Source of the DNA: a virus
Strand: one strand, 5' to 3'
IMG/VR virus record: IMGVR_UViG_3300028767_000073
Span: 1 to 30,761 of that record
Length of the DNA stretch: 30,761 nt
Position 1 is the first letter of the stretch, and every line of letters starts with the position of its first letter. Below, piece after piece: positions 19,478 through 29,540 of the stretch. The notes beneath the pieces are model-generated. The model was not told the DNA's origin and searched no databases. It was given only the letters and a program-made list of their open reading frames with translations. Position numbers and translations under genes: made by a program.

Positions 19478-22400
19478 TTATAAGTTTGGCGCAACAGCTA
19501 GTATTTTAATGCCACCAAAATTGGCGCCAATACATGCCATTAGACCATATCCTAAAGGAATTGCTCTATGAGGCATATCTATAGTACTAGAAGATAAGCC
19601 TCGAAATTCCTCAGAATCAAACCTTGTGGCAGAAATACCTCTCCATATAGTAATACTTGTTCTATCGTTAATCGTGTCAAATTGAAATATTCCATTACCA
19701 TATATGCTGCACCTAGCACAACGATTATTATAAATATTATTATAATAGCCTAGTGTCATAACTTGTGTGAATGTATCTATCTTCACTATAAAATTATTTA
19801 ACAATACAATACTTTCTGATTTCGTAATTCCCTCATCCCGGAAATAGTTAGTTTGTAATAATTGATTTTGCCAACCCGGATCATATCCCGTTGGATGAGA
19901 AAGAGTATATAATAATGTTAAAGAAGAATCGCTTGTTTTATACCCATATAACCGCATTTCGTTTGTGTGTGTAGTCGATGTGCTTACAAGCACATCGACT
20001 ACATATAGGGTACTATAAATAGATATAGTAGATGCTGGGCATGAAAGTACGCTGTTTACATTTACTGGGAATACCAATGTCGATAGCAATGTCATTGTTC
20101 CCGCTAAGGACAATGAATACCTCCGTATTATAGACGCGTTTAATATGGAAATATATACACCATCTACAAAATTTCCAGAAATACTTACTATGTCAAATGA
20201 GGAATAATTAGTCCCTGCTGTCGGAATAGTGGTAGTAACTATTTTTGTAACTGCACCTAATAAATACCTATATAAAATTAGTGTATTAGCTGATGTAATC
20301 ACCACAAAATATCCACCAGAATTTGGTATAGTTGCAGCACGAAGATACTCTGATTCATAACTATCTCCAGTATATGTTGCAAGTATCCCCGTTGGATGCC
20401 ACTTGCTAGTATTTGTATCACCATAATATGGAGAAATGCTAGTATATTGTTCCTGTCCATTACCTATATAGATACCTTCTTCACGTTGATCTACAGATTC
20501 CCCCAAAAAATTATAACGATTTCCATTAGTAAATATACCACGAGCACTAATATTATTCATTTCCATAGTACCAGTTGATGCAATATTAAATCCAGAAACG
20601 CCAGTAGTATATCCTGAATCTCTGATATTACCTCCAGATAGTAAAATTATGTTTTGTGCGAATAAGGTCTTGACAATTGCCGTTATAAATGTAGTAAATC
20701 CACCCACAGTAATCCCCCCAACTTGAAGATTACATAGATCAATAGAAGCTGCACTTATATAATCAACATCATTAGTAATACTCCATATAAAACCATCCCA
20801 TACATATATTCCAAGAGGTAAATTAGTTGCATCATAATTTACCATCCAATCTCCAATATATGCACTAATAGTTGTTGAAACTGCTATAACACCATTTTCA
20901 TTCACGATACCCCCCACAAAAGCAACACTTACAGCAGAACTTAATATACCTATTCCTCTATAAGCAGGAGATGAGTTGGCTATAGCAACAGGTGTTCCAA
21001 TAGTACTTATAACAGGATAGGTATAAGAAGGATCTATCGTAGCCGTAGTACTAACTGTCTGTGCAGTTAAGGCAGGCTTATTCACAGAATAAGACATGAG
21101 TGTATAGTTATAGTATTCAGACTGTTCGTCCCAAGAACGGTTTTGCACTATACATAGTTGATTAGTCCCATCTTCTAGCACTACGGTAGCAAGAGTTCCA
21201 ACAAATACATCCTCCTCTGATGGAAATGTGTACATGGTTCTATGACCCGCATATTGAGCAGCATAAGTTTTGGCAAGAACATCTGCGTGAATTTTGTCAA
21301 ATATGTAGCTGGCAGTGTATTCATATCTATTATCTGGCGCTAGTACATTGTCAACTGTGGAAGTTCGTTCTGCTGATTTATACCACACATCTCCGTATAC
21401 GTTATTATAGTATAGTTTAAGTCCACTATCTGCTGTGGGATTATTGTACAACAATCGACATTTCTTGTTATAGAATTCGGGGGTAGTTGCTGCAATCCCA
21501 GTAGAATACTTCACGTCCATGAAATGCTTTTCAGTAGCAACTATAGCAGAAAAGTCCGAACTAAATGCCTTGTAATTATAGTCAAGCTTATTCTTGATGG
21601 CCTTATTAGTCCAATATTTGATACTGTCGTCGGTGTATTCTTGATATACAACAGTCGGGAGTCCAGTAGTTTCATCTATAACATTAGTTTCTGGGGGATA
21701 GGAATAGCCTGCAACTATGTTATATCCGGCAAAGGTGCCATCCTCATTATAGCTACAGTTATCGTCCCTATAGAGTAATACTTTACTTGCAGAACCTAAT
21801 TCATAATAGATAATTTTAGAGCCATCGTAATTCTGTACAGTATCTTTTATAGTTATAGAAGATATAATAGTATCTTCGTCAAAGGAAGCAATCTGGGTGG
21901 GAATAGCGTCATATATCCACTTTATAGGCTCCAATACACCATAACCATTAATATTCAACACATAACCATACTCATAGAGAAGAGTATCAAGTATTGTGAG
22001 GATACTTTCCGTCTCTTTTTCTGGAGCAAATTTGGCTATAGTAACATCTATAGTGGTATTGGCTGATATATTGGTAAATCCTGCTATTCCTGCTAAGATG
22101 TGCACTAGAGACGCTGTAGGGTTAGCTGGATCGAGAATTTTGCAGTTGGTGAGTATAATGTCCCCAACTTCCTTGTCAAGCAGGTCTAGCTCATCAGTGG
22201 CCTCAAGGGAAAGAATAGTGTTGTTTAGTATACCATTATAGGAACGTGATCTAGTAGGCTTAATTTGCCCATAGAACACCGGAGTTGCTATGCCTTGCTC
22301 TGCAATAAGATAAAAAGCATCTTCAGTGGTAAGGAGCCAATTGGATTCCGTGGTAAGCATAGTCTCTGTAGACCAGTCTACTATCCGAACTATAATATTC

Positions 22401-22597
22401 TTATCAGTGGATAGTATAAGTGAAGTAAATGTTTCATTATAAATAGCATCAAACGAACATGTATTCTGAGAATAGTGATATGTGTCATTAAATGCTGACA
22501 TATTAATAGTAAAAGTATTATATTTTACTATAGCACTAACGTCTTGAAAACCAGTGCCATCTTGAAAATCAAAATATACTTTACGCAAGTTGCTCAT
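19478..22597 (-). CDS. Large tail-tip / baseplate-hub-like protein (1039 aa)
   Basis: Third large gene after the tape measure. GGGGGA precedes the ATG. The N-terminal ~500 residues (MSNLRKVYFDFQDGTGFQDV ... up to NRSWDEQSEYYNYTLMSY) are beta-rich with the flow of a tail hub or tip protein, including an ILTILDTLLYEYGYVLNING stretch seen in gp27-like hubs. The C-terminal half, rich in S, T, Y and I, contains spaced blocks such as YFVVITSANTLILYRYLLG and YISILNASIIRRYSL, suggesting beta-propeller-like or fibre modules for receptor contact. No catalytic site seen. A perfect 16-bp palindrome lies within the C-terminal coding part (19970-20003). Confidence 0.6.
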   Translation of the reverse strand: MSNLRKVYFDFQDGTGFQDVSAIVKYNTFTINMSAFNDTYHYSQNTCSFDAIYNETFTSLILSTDKNIIVRIVDWSTETMLTTESNWLLTTEDAFYLIAEQGIATPVFYGQIKPTRSRSYNGILNNTILSLEATDELDLLDKEVGDIILTNCKILDPANPTASLVHILAGIAGFTNISANTTIDVTIAKFAPEKETESILTILDTLLYEYGYVLNINGYGVLEPIKWIYDAIPTQIASFDEDTIISSITIKDTVQNYDGSKIIYYELGSASKVLLYRDDNCSYNEDGTFAGYNIVAGYSYPPETNVIDETTGLPTVVYQEYTDDSIKYWTNKAIKNKLDYNYKAFSSDFSAIVATEKHFMDVKYSTGIAATTPEFYNKKCRLLYNNPTADSGLKLYYNNVYGDVWYKSAERTSTVDNVLAPDNRYEYTASYIFDKIHADVLAKTYAAQYAGHRTMYTFPSEEDVFVGTLATVVLEDGTNQLCIVQNRSWDEQSEYYNYTLMSYSVNKPALTAQTVSTTATIDPSYTYPVISTIGTPVAIANSSPAYRGIGILSSAVSVAFVGGIVNENGVIAVSTTISAYIGDWMVNYDATNLPLGIYVWDGFIWSITNDVDYISAASIDLCNLQVGGITVGGFTTFITAIVKTLFAQNIILLSGGNIRDSGYTTGVSGFNIASTGTMEMNNISARGIFTNGNRYNFLGESVDQREEGIYIGNGQEQYTSISPYYGDTNTSKWHPTGILATYTGDSYESEYLRAATIPNSGGYFVVITSANTLILYRYLLGAVTKIVTTTIPTAGTNYSSFDIVSISGNFVDGVYISILNASIIRRYSLSLAGTMTLLSTLVFPVNVNSVLSCPASTISIYSTLYVVDVLVSTSTTHTNEMRLYGYKTSDSSLTLLYTLSHPTGYDPGWQNQLLQTNYFRDEGITKSESIVLLNNFIVKIDTFTQVMTLGYYNNIYNNRCARCSIYGNGIFQFDTINDRTSITIWRGISATRFDSEEFRGLSSSTIDMPHRAIPLGYGLMACIGANFGGIKILAVAPNL
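19970..20003. repeat. Perfect 16-bp inverted repeat inside the tail-tip gene
   Basis: TGTAGTCGATGTGCTT (19970-19985) and AAGCACATCGACTACA (19988-20003) are exact reverse complements around a 2-base centre. It is inside the coding sequence, encoding roughly YVVDVLVSTSTTH on the minus strand. There is no T tract, so it is not a terminator. Confidence 0.9.
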
Positions 22598-22651
22598 GTT
22601 GTCCCCCTATAGTGTTCCATTGAGCTTTTTACCAGTCAATGTAAAAAATCA

Positions 22652-22798
22652 TTATGCGGGGCCTAAGTAGTCTATGCTCATTCCCGTGAGTGTGTTAGCG
22701 GTAACAGCTCCATTTGAGTTGAAAGATAATGTATCGCTAATTCCTAATATTATAGTTGTAGAACCAGCCACTATAAGAGACACTTGTAAGCTGCTCAT
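22652..22798 (-). CDS. Small hypothetical protein (48 aa) between fibre and tip genes
   Basis: Read from the sequence. The ATG follows directly on the stop of the fibre gene, suggesting coupling. Product MSSLQVSLIVAGSTTIILGI then SDTLSFNSNGAVTANTLTGM and a YLGPA end. It is beta-rich without a clear membrane span. Short structural proteins of this kind occur next to tail-tip genes. Function not recognised. Confidence 0.6.
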   Translation of the reverse strand: MSSLQVSLIVAGSTTIILGISDTLSFNSNGAVTANTLTGMSIDYLGPA

Positions 22799-25348
22799 TT
22801 AATCGCCAACTCGTAAGACCGTTACATAAGCCCCATTTGCAGTCTGACCAGTAATCTGAAAACCTATTAAACTTCCTTTTGTGCATCTAATTTTACGGGC
22901 GCAATAAGGTGCAATGCCGTATCCGGACGCCGCATTTTCATAATTTGTAGCAATCGTAATTGAGTCTTTTATTATTGATGCTGCAAGTGCAGCAGCACCG
23001 CTAGTAGTTGCAGCAACACCAAGTTCAAATTCGTATATTCCATCAAATGGAACTACCCATTGATTAGATGCGTTTATTGCTGAGTACGTGTCCTCCACTT
23101 TCATTGCTGACGTAAATGCTCCAGAGAGTGTTGCAGAATAATAACTCGCAAATACTATTGGCTTAACCTCGCTCATCCCTGCTTGTCCAATACGAACACG
23201 CCAATTGTCAAAACCGTCAGATGCAGAGGTTATGTTTGCCCATGTTCTAACAGCTACAACGCCAACTAATGCTGATGCTCCATATACAGCACAGAAATAA
23301 ACACGTATTTGCCCAGCAACAGACTTTGCAAGACTAATTCCTTGTAGCTGAACAAGTGTTGAAGTTCCTATGTCAGTATACATAGCTGAGCCAAGTTTTA
23401 CAAATAGGGAGGGTACAATTGCATCGTCTGCATCATACCAATTACCATCGATTTTTGATCTTACTTGTACTTTTGGTGTCTCATTTGGAAGTAATGCCCT
23501 AGGAAGAGTCATATCAAAATAAAAACCAGCACTTGATGTATTGGCAACTATTGCAGATCCGTCTAATCCTAATTTAGTTTTTGTTGAGACTCCATTAGTG
23601 GCTAACGAAGATTCAGTGTTTGAAATATAGAAAGGCTCATTAATCCCATTGTAAACAGTGTTGACTGAAAATTGGGCACATGGTATTCGTGCATCAAAAG
23701 ACATTATTTGACCAGAACTTAACACATTAGAACCGAGTTGTTTTATAAACCCAGCCCCTGCTGAGGACTGAAAACCGAATGTTACATATCCCTTACTTGG
23801 TTCGTCATATATTGCAAATTGTGCTACCGATGTAGAACTAATGATACCATAGCCAACCTTTTCTATCGTGGCGATGTTAGCTTTGCTAGTATATGTTCCC
23901 GGTAGAGTCATTTGTGCTTCAACAGCAGTTGACGTTCCGGAAGTAAATTTTACATTTAGAAGAATTTCTTCTCCATCTCGTCTCCATTGTGCTTTGTTTA
24001 TTGTGACAGTTCCAAATCCTGTGAACGTAGGAGTATAATCGACCCATGGAGTCATGGCAGGAGAAATATAGCTCTCTTTCCCACCAATCTGTACATTGTC
24101 AATTTTTACCGTATAATCAAGTGCCGAAGTGGATGCAATGTGAAAAATGATTCGATAGTGCGTATGACCAAGATTTGGGAAGAACTGGAAGACATGAGAA
24201 CCCGGAGTTGTAAACGTTGCAGCGAGTGCTTTGTTATTTACGGGGCAAAGTACACTTCCGGCAATGTCGTAAACGAACATACAGATGTCACTAGCAACGT
24301 AATTTGCTGAAGTATTGTAAACTAACTTTACCTGACATGGTGCATTAGTCAATCCAGAATCAATGGTAATAGGAGTTGCAACACCTTCACCCTGACGATT
24401 TGCTGATCCTGCCTTCGTGATGAGTCCTGAATAACTACCGACAAGTGGCTCCGTTGCCGTTGCAGTAAACGTAGTATTTGCAGTACCACCCGTTCCGTCT
24501 ACAGGTGTATCAGCGGCAGCATCTGCATATGTTGACCAGTCGGTTACTGTTCCATTCTCAAATTGCCCATTGGGGATACTGTAACCTATATTTCCCGTCT
24601 CTCCACTACCCCCGGTCACTTCCCAATAAAGCGGTGAATTATCTGGTTGATGCCCTGTGTTATCAGCACTGAGTGATTTATAAGGAACCCCGTCATAAAA
24701 ACAAGGCTCATTTAAAGCATATGGATAATCTGGATCATAGAGCTTAAATGCCTCAAGAGGTACTAAGGAGGAATCTGTTGCGTAAGGATTACTCGCACTA
24801 GGAGTCCCCGTTCCAGCGAGTGCGGCCTTCTGATCCGAAGTTGGTGTATTAGGATCAGCAGATACGGTAAGTTCCACCCAGTTAGACAAAGTAGATGCTG
24901 GAGATGCTGATAAGATAAAAGTCTTAGCAGGAGTATAATCAGTACGTTTTGCAATATCACCTTGTTCTGCAGTAGTAAGGGCAAGCATTGCTGCCTGAGT
25001 TGCAACGACAAATACATCAGTAATAACGAGCTGGGGCATCTGTGTAGAAGGCACCTTACCAGTGGAATCGAGAGTTGCGATGCCACTAGGCAACCCCACT
25101 TTAAGTCCAGTTATGTTATTGTCTACATACTTTTTAGTACTAGCTTGCATGTCTGTAGTAGGGGTAGGTACAACTGGAGATGAAGAAAAAGTTTTAACTC
25201 CGGCAATGGTTTCATTACCAGAATTTTTTACCATATAATCGAACAGAGAATACTTGTACGTATCGCCACTATGAACAACAGGAATATAATCTGCTGTCTG
25301 TAGTTGCTGGGCTAATGTAGGAAGCTCACTTAGTTTAATCTGATTCAT
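22799..25348 (-). CDS. Tail fibre protein (849 aa)
   Basis: AAGGAG precedes the ATG, 12 bases after the tape measure. The N-terminus (MNQIKLSELPTLAQQLQTAD, then YVDNNITGLKVG) and the block GIATLDSTGKVPSTQMPQLV followed by a TDVFVVATQAAMLALTTAEQ segment are typical of tail fibres (compare 'LDSNGKVP..QLP'). A carbohydrate-binding-like beta-sandwich may lie around 260-440, and jelly-roll-like modules near 600-849 end in a TNF/C1q-like stretch (GIYEFELGVAATTSGAAALA). It is probably the main adhesion fibre. Placement directly after the tape measure is unusual, as distal-tail and hub genes normally come first. Confidence 0.7.
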   Translation of the reverse strand: MNQIKLSELPTLAQQLQTADYIPVVHSGDTYKYSLFDYMVKNSGNETIAGVKTFSSSPVVPTPTTDMQASTKKYVDNNITGLKVGLPSGIATLDSTGKVPSTQMPQLVITDVFVVATQAAMLALTTAEQGDIAKRTDYTPAKTFILSASPASTLSNWVELTVSADPNTPTSDQKAALAGTGTPSASNPYATDSSLVPLEAFKLYDPDYPYALNEPCFYDGVPYKSLSADNTGHQPDNSPLYWEVTGGSGETGNIGYSIPNGQFENGTVTDWSTYADAAADTPVDGTGGTANTTFTATATEPLVGSYSGLITKAGSANRQGEGVATPITIDSGLTNAPCQVKLVYNTSANYVASDICMFVYDIAGSVLCPVNNKALAATFTTPGSHVFQFFPNLGHTHYRIIFHIASTSALDYTVKIDNVQIGGKESYISPAMTPWVDYTPTFTGFGTVTINKAQWRRDGEEILLNVKFTSGTSTAVEAQMTLPGTYTSKANIATIEKVGYGIISSTSVAQFAIYDEPSKGYVTFGFQSSAGAGFIKQLGSNVLSSGQIMSFDARIPCAQFSVNTVYNGINEPFYISNTESSLATNGVSTKTKLGLDGSAIVANTSSAGFYFDMTLPRALLPNETPKVQVRSKIDGNWYDADDAIVPSLFVKLGSAMYTDIGTSTLVQLQGISLAKSVAGQIRVYFCAVYGASALVGVVAVRTWANITSASDGFDNWRVRIGQAGMSEVKPIVFASYYSATLSGAFTSAMKVEDTYSAINASNQWVVPFDGIYEFELGVAATTSGAAALAASIIKDSITIATNYENAASGYGIAPYCARKIRCTKGSLIGFQITGQTANGAYVTVLRVGD

Positions 25349-25359
25349 TCAAGTACTCC

Positions 25360-28300
25360 TTAAACTGTTAAAGCGCCACGAGAACGCTGTACATATATTG
25401 CTTGTGCTATACTGGTTGCGAGATCATTCTCAGTCTGCACTGACCCCTGTACAGTAACACTAACTACTACATTTTGTCCAGACCCCCCATTCTTTCCAGA
25501 AGATAGTGTGAGTTCTCCTGAACGTATGCTGTCCATAAATGTAGAGGGGATTATGCCCTCTCCCTTATGGATCTGAGCAGTCATATCAGAGGGCACGTTC
25601 GCCGTACCGACTGCAAACGTTTTGTACCCAGATACATCTAGTCCCATATTTGTGGCTGCAATCAGCGCGGCGTTATATGCTGCAAGTGCCGCCTGATACT
25701 GTGCAGATTGTGAGTTAAGTGCGTTTCGGTATTGGTTCAGTTGCCCATCCGTTGCCATTTGAGCACTAGGCGATTCATAGGAACCTGATGTTTTACTTTG
25801 TGCTGCCTGTTGTTGAGTAGTATTTATAGCGGACTGTAATGAGGCAATAGTAGGTGCTAGTGCGGTGATTGTCTGTAGAGATGAGGCTAATGTCGCTAAA
25901 ACTGTATCAGATGCATTGGATGTAGTTGTTGAAGTACCGCCTGTAGAAGCGTTATACGCCTGCAAGGCAGCCAATACCGCGTTTTTAATTAAGGATTCTT
26001 CAGTCTGCGCAGATATCCCATACTCTTGTAACAACTCAGTGATTTTTTCACTGCTTAAGTTACCATTCTCAATCGTATCCTTCAGATCATACAGTGCATA
26101 CAGTCGCTCATAGATGTCTTTTCCAGTCAATGCCATATCTGCAGAAGAGACAGCCACACTGTCTGTACTGATTTTCTGAGCATTAAGAGCCGTGACTTGA
26201 GCATCATAGCTGGTAGCAGAAACAGCGCCCACCTCATATAGATCTTTGAGACTAGACAATTGGTCATCTATAGCATTATTGATTTTATTGGTCAAATATG
26301 TTATAGTCTTATCAAGAGCACTTTTCTGATTATTAATAGTGGCGGTTAGATCAGCTACAGCGGTTCCCATTTTCTGTAACTGATCTATGTATCTAATATG
26401 CACACCGGGAATACGGTTCAGTACTTTTATGATAGCATTAGCTATATTAATTATCCCGTTAGCTACAGGTACTATAATATAATTATAAAACCATGTAAAC
26501 CCTGCAGCTAATATCTGAAGAGCTGCTATAACAGGGGAGATTGCCAGATATAGTATTACTAGTGCAGGTTTTAGAGCTGCTACTAAAACTCCTATGATAG
26601 GTGCAATCGCTTCCCCCACCATTTGTAATATATCTACAAGAGGCTGTAGTACATTATTAATAATAGGTTCCAAAATAGAACGCATAGCTTCAAATATAGT
26701 GGTAAAAGGATTAAGTACAGCATTCACATTTTTTATAGACTTTGCAAAATCAACCAAGGCTGTCACAGCAACAGCAACAGGGTTCCCTCCCGTAGCCATA
26801 GTCCCCATCTGAGTACCAGAAAGCGTCTGCGAGGTGCCTTGAATAGCAGCACCAGTTGCAGTTCCAGAAACGCCCCCCTGTGTATATGCGGCTCCAGCAC
26901 TAGCCTTCCACTGATCCATCACAGCAGAGTTACCTTCTGTTGCTAGTTCATATTTCTTTAGATTTTGCTGTTTTTCTGATTCTGCGTTTATATCTTTATG
27001 AAGCCCCAATAATGTCATAAAAAGCTCTACTCTCTGGGCAGCAATATTATTAAGTTCTGTCTCATTACCACCCTCAGAGGCGAGTAGAGTAGCTTGCTTA
27101 TCAAGTATAGCAACTTGATTGGCATATTCCTTATCCACAGACTCCAAAGATTGTAATTGTGCTATCTGCATATCGTCTATAGGATCAAGTGTATTCTTAG
27201 CAGACTGAAGCATAGGAGTCCACCAAGTAGATAGCACTGGAATGAGTTCCTGTTGAACTTTTTTAGCTTTCTTCCCCATACCGTCGAGTTCTTTATTGAC
27301 TACAGCTAAACGAGATCGAAGGGTTTCATCATAGTTTGTATCAAATAAACCATCCACCTTAGAACCACTTTCCAAAGCTGATGTAAGACCCTTTGCCTCA
27401 GCTTCAAGCGATTGTTTTAATTGATCTGAACTATAAGCAAATCCAAATATATCCTTTTCTTTTGCTCGTGCTTCTGCAAATCCAGCTATATAATCTTTAG
27501 CACCTTTGTTACCTAAAGCATTAAGATCTACATTAGAAAGATCTTCATATACAGACGCATCTTTACCAGTAAGGTTGGAGAGAAAGGCCATCTGATCTTG
27601 TTCTATGGTAGTAGAAACGTGTTTCAGACCTGTTGCAATCTTTTCCTGTTCTGTAAGAGCGACATTAGCAGACTTGGTATTAAGGTATTGTTGCCATGCA
27701 TCACCAGACAAGGCCCCCGTATTTTTAAGTATATTTGCGGTGAGACCTTCTGTGAGTTTATATTGCTCTGCTATCTTTGCAACATCTTCTGCTTTAACAG
27801 AATTATTCTTAAGACTATAAGGCGCAACAGAAATATTCTTAAGACTATAAGGCGCAACAGCATAGTCTTCAGATAACTGCTGCGCGCGTACATTTTCATT
27901 TGTTGAATTACGAGCACTTTTTGCTGTACTATTTATAATTGTAATAACTGCACCGCCGGCAGCAGCTATTATGATAAGCGCCAGAAGCCACGGATTAGCT
28001 GCGGCTAGAGCAACCAAACTAGAAGATAGGGCTGCAATGCCTGTAGAAGCAGTTGCTGCCCCCATTGCCATAGCAGATTCAGCTGCTGTAGTAGCTATCA
28101 ACTGGGAATTTAATGCTACAAATCCGGCAGCTAATGTACTAGCAGCATCACCAATACCCATCAAAATTCCGGGTAAGCTACTCATTATAGCAATTCTAGC
28201 TAGCACTATAGCAGGTAAGGCCAATACTTTTATCATGGTTGATAATACCGGCAACAGAGCCACAACTGCTTCCAGTACCTTTGCTAAGACTCCTGCCAAT

Positions 28301-29166
28301 ACGCCTAATGCACTCCCTGCATCTTCAATAAATGACTGAAAACCTTTTCCACTAATAGCCTTAGTCATCTCATCTACAAATAGTTTTAGCTGATCGGTAA
28401 CGCTCTGCATAAGAGTACCCATAGATTGCTGCCCTATATCAGACAGCATAGATAATTTACCTGTTAACGTAGCCATGTAACCTTCAAGAATACCAGAAAA
28501 TCTACCACTTCCGGTAGTCATATTCTGAAAAGCTGTTTCTACTTCTGCAAAACCTATTTTACCTTCACTTGCTAATTTTTGAATCTGAGTTACATTAACA
28601 CCCATGACTTTAGCTAATTCTTCATATATAGGAATACCACGCATACCAAACTGCATAAGATCGCGGCTGTATGCTCTGCCCTGTGACTTCAATGTACCAT
28701 ATACATAAGATATATCATCAAGAGAATGGCCTGTAGCAATAGCAACAGAACCAAGAGTTTTCATAGTTGGAATGAGTTCTTCTGCTGTAAAACCATAAGC
28801 CATAAGTTGTTTACTTGAGGCAGCAGTTTCTTTGAAAGTCAAAGGAGATGCAACAGCAAAATCATACAAGTCTTTCATCTGCTGTTTTGCTTTATCAGCA
28901 GACTTCATCATAACAGTAAAGCTCATAGTGGTATTTTCTACAAACTGGTCAAAGCCCACACCAGAAGAAACAACATTTTGAACAGAACGAGCAACAGCAG
29001 CTAATCCAATAAATTGAGAAACCATGTTATTCAGAGACCTTGTTACAGCGGCCTCCGAAGCAGACATGGTTTTAGTGGTGGTTTGCTGAAAGGAAGTGAA
29101 CTGGGAGGCAGCATTGTCCACCCCAGTTACACTTACCTCAAGTACAGCTTGTTCTTTAACAGCCAT
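25360..29166 (-). CDS. Tape measure protein
   Basis: 1268 residues, one of the largest genes of the module, directly after the tail chaperones (start and upstream stop overlap as TAATG). The N-terminal third shows the classical tape-measure domain: FVENTTMSFTVMMKSADKAK, ASPLTFKETAASSKQLMAYG, GRAYSRDLMQFGMRGIPIYE. Hydrophobic segments follow (about 290-330, 395-415, 840-900) and helical regions to the C-terminus. It sets tail length and is ejected with the DNA; at about 0.15 nm per residue this suggests a tail near 190 nm. A 10-residue tandem duplication (VAPYSLKN-S) is present near residue 440. Confidence 0.92.
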   Translation of the reverse strand: MAVKEQAVLEVSVTGVDNAASQFTSFQQTTTKTMSASEAAVTRSLNNMVSQFIGLAAVARSVQNVVSSGVGFDQFVENTTMSFTVMMKSADKAKQQMKDLYDFAVASPLTFKETAASSKQLMAYGFTAEELIPTMKTLGSVAIATGHSLDDISYVYGTLKSQGRAYSRDLMQFGMRGIPIYEELAKVMGVNVTQIQKLASEGKIGFAEVETAFQNMTTGSGRFSGILEGYMATLTGKLSMLSDIGQQSMGTLMQSVTDQLKLFVDEMTKAISGKGFQSFIEDAGSALGVLAGVLAKVLEAVVALLPVLSTMIKVLALPAIVLARIAIMSSLPGILMGIGDAASTLAAGFVALNSQLIATTAAESAMAMGAATASTGIAALSSSLVALAAANPWLLALIIIAAAGGAVITIINSTAKSARNSTNENVRAQQLSEDYAVAPYSLKNISVAPYSLKNNSVKAEDVAKIAEQYKLTEGLTANILKNTGALSGDAWQQYLNTKSANVALTEQEKIATGLKHVSTTIEQDQMAFLSNLTGKDASVYEDLSNVDLNALGNKGAKDYIAGFAEARAKEKDIFGFAYSSDQLKQSLEAEAKGLTSALESGSKVDGLFDTNYDETLRSRLAVVNKELDGMGKKAKKVQQELIPVLSTWWTPMLQSAKNTLDPIDDMQIAQLQSLESVDKEYANQVAILDKQATLLASEGGNETELNNIAAQRVELFMTLLGLHKDINAESEKQQNLKKYELATEGNSAVMDQWKASAGAAYTQGGVSGTATGAAIQGTSQTLSGTQMGTMATGGNPVAVAVTALVDFAKSIKNVNAVLNPFTTIFEAMRSILEPIINNVLQPLVDILQMVGEAIAPIIGVLVAALKPALVILYLAISPVIAALQILAAGFTWFYNYIIVPVANGIINIANAIIKVLNRIPGVHIRYIDQLQKMGTAVADLTATINNQKSALDKTITYLTNKINNAIDDQLSSLKDLYEVGAVSATSYDAQVTALNAQKISTDSVAVSSADMALTGKDIYERLYALYDLKDTIENGNLSSEKITELLQEYGISAQTEESLIKNAVLAALQAYNASTGGTSTTTSNASDTVLATLASSLQTITALAPTIASLQSAINTTQQQAAQSKTSGSYESPSAQMATDGQLNQYRNALNSQSAQYQAALAAYNAALIAATNMGLDVSGYKTFAVGTANVPSDMTAQIHKGEGIIPSTFMDSIRSGELTLSSGKNGGSGQNVVVSVTVQGSVQTENDLATSIAQAIYVQRSRGALTV
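27795..27859 (-). repeat. 30-bp in-frame tandem duplication in the tape measure gene
   Basis: Two copies with a 30-base period differ at one position over about 35 bases (core attcttaagactataaggcg at 27804 and 27834). They encode VAPYSLKNIS then VAPYSLKNNS. The high identity indicates a recent slippage or recombination event, kept in frame. Confidence 0.9.
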
Positions 29167-29540
29167 TATTTTTTACTTCCTGCTTTTCGCATGAAACTCT
29201 TTGGATCACCAGACTGCTGTTTTTTACCACCATTTCGTGCATCGTCTAGCTCCTCATGTTCCAAAGCCTTAGCCTCAAGTTCCAACGCTGTAATTGCATC
29301 AAGCACTTCTATTGGTTCATTCGCCCATCCGTTGCCATTTGGGCTGCCCCATAACTTCGTCAGTTGATATATACTGAGAGCTTCCTGAAATATTGGATCT
29401 GTTACCATTCCTAGTACTTCATCTCTTCTTATTGCTACTGGCTCCCCCATAACGGTTAAGATATGGGGTATATGTCCTTTTTCGGGTCTATACAGTTCTG
29501 TATGCTTACCAGTCGCCAGCAACCGATAAGCAGTTCTTAG
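29166..29540 (-). CDS. Tail chaperone frameshift extension (T part of G-T)
   Basis: This frame continues the G-like gene after a -1 frameshift at 29540-29546. From CTA (29540) it encodes 124 residues (LRTAYRLLATGKHTELYRPE ... DPKSFMRKAGSKK), so the fusion would be about 258 residues. The only nearby start would be a TTG at 29522 without a clear ribosome-binding site, so it is most likely made only as the fusion. In lambda, gpGT recruits the tube protein to the tape measure, and its T part contacts the tube protein. The charged C-terminus (ALEHEELDDARNGGKKQQSG) and position before the tape measure fit. Confidence 0.85.
   Translation of the reverse strand, partial: LRTAYRLLATGKHTELYRPEKGHIPHILTVMGEPVAIRRDEVLGMVTDPIFQEALSIYQLTKLWGSPNGNGWANEPIEVLDAITALELEAKALEHEELDDARNGGKKQQSGDPKSFMRKAGSKK

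Noticed and set aside
27971-28339. 122-residue plus-strand open frame opposite the tape measure
   Set aside because: Ala-rich shadow of the repetitive tape measure codons, with no start signal.
29166-29522. Independent gene starting at TTG 29522
   Set aside because: There is no good ribosome-binding site, and the frame continues upstream to the slippery site; the -1 frameshift product explains it better.
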